Source: Deltaproteobacteria bacterium
Lineage (GTDB): Bacteria; Desulfobacterota; Desulfuromonadia; Geobacterales; DSM-12255
Assembly: GCA_017861215.1 (NCBI GenBank)
Contig: JAGFXN010000099.1
Span: forward strand, 1-6,437
Direction of reading: 5' to 3'
Length of the DNA stretch: 6,437 nt
Below are positions 6,324 to 6,437 of the stretch, one piece after another (position 1 is the first letter of the stretch; every line of letters starts with the position of its first letter). Under the pieces are notes generated by a model that had not been told where the DNA came from, made no database searches, and saw only the letters and a list, made by a program, of their open reading frames with translations. Both the position numbers and the translations under genes were made by a program.

Positions 6324-6437
6324 CATGACAACGGCACTGCTGCAGGAGTACGACCGAAACTTCGTCTGGCACCCCTTCACCCAGATGAAGGAGTGGGAGT
6401 GCGGCACTCATCCGGTAATTGTCCGCGGGGAAGGCTC
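6316..6437 (+). CDS. bioA: Adenosylmethionine-8-amino-7-oxononanoate aminotransferase, N-terminal fragment
   Basis: Forty codons are visible before the window ends. WHPFTQMKEW at residues 18-27 is the hallmark N-terminal segment of BioA, the PLP enzyme that turns KAPA into DAPA using SAM as amino donor, directly before the BioD step. I chose GTG 6316. It has GGGAG seven bases upstream (6304-6308) and overlaps the bioD end by 8 bases, exactly the arrangement seen at bioB/bioD. The in-frame ATG at 6325 is three codons later and lies 16 bases from that site, so it is less likely. Catalytic residues, including the PLP lysine, lie outside the window. Confidence 0.9.
   Translation, partial: MNDMTTALLQEYDRNFVWHPFTQMKEWECGTHPVIVRGEG

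Overview
The window holds two divergently transcribed gene sets that meet at one short intergenic region (about 4415-4573). Protein-coding genes fill almost everything else. I see no RNA gene, mobile element, CRISPR array or terminator. Both gene sets run off the ends of the window. The protein sequences, the gene styles and the moderately high GC suggest a Gram-negative anaerobe of the Geobacter/Pelobacter (Desulfuromonadia) type. That placement rests on general resemblance, not on a search.

Left arm, minus strand, from about 4414 down past position 1: tatC (Tat translocase core subunit), ribF (riboflavin kinase/FAD synthetase), a lysylphosphatidylglycerol-synthase-type integral membrane protein (UPF0104/YbhN-like), and the first 529 codons of a DUF2723-type membrane glycosyltransferase. 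The first three genes overlap by 7 and 4 bases. The last starts 3 bases after the stop before it, at a GTG with a strong Shine-Dalgarno sequence. This looks like one tightly coupled transcript combining protein export, flavin cofactor synthesis and envelope glycolipid or glycoprotein work.

Right arm, plus strand, 4574 to the end: bioB (biotin synthase), bioD (dethiobiotin synthetase) and the first 40 codons of bioA (DAPA aminotransferase). These are the last three enzymatic steps of biotin synthesis. Both bioD and bioA start with GTG and overlap the preceding gene by 8 bases.

The intergenic region carries a perfect 7-bp inverted repeat, TGTCAAC-N16-GTTGACA (4504-4533), just upstream of bioB. 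Its form and spacing fit a BirA (biotin repressor) operator. A plausible extended -10 promoter for the tatC operon lies at 4446-4475 on the other strand.

The pathways themselves are known. The points most worth a second look are the unusual TatC (altered TPPD motif, enlarged first periplasmic loop), the tatC-ribF-membrane protein-glycosyltransferase arrangement, and the operator/promoter layout before bioB.
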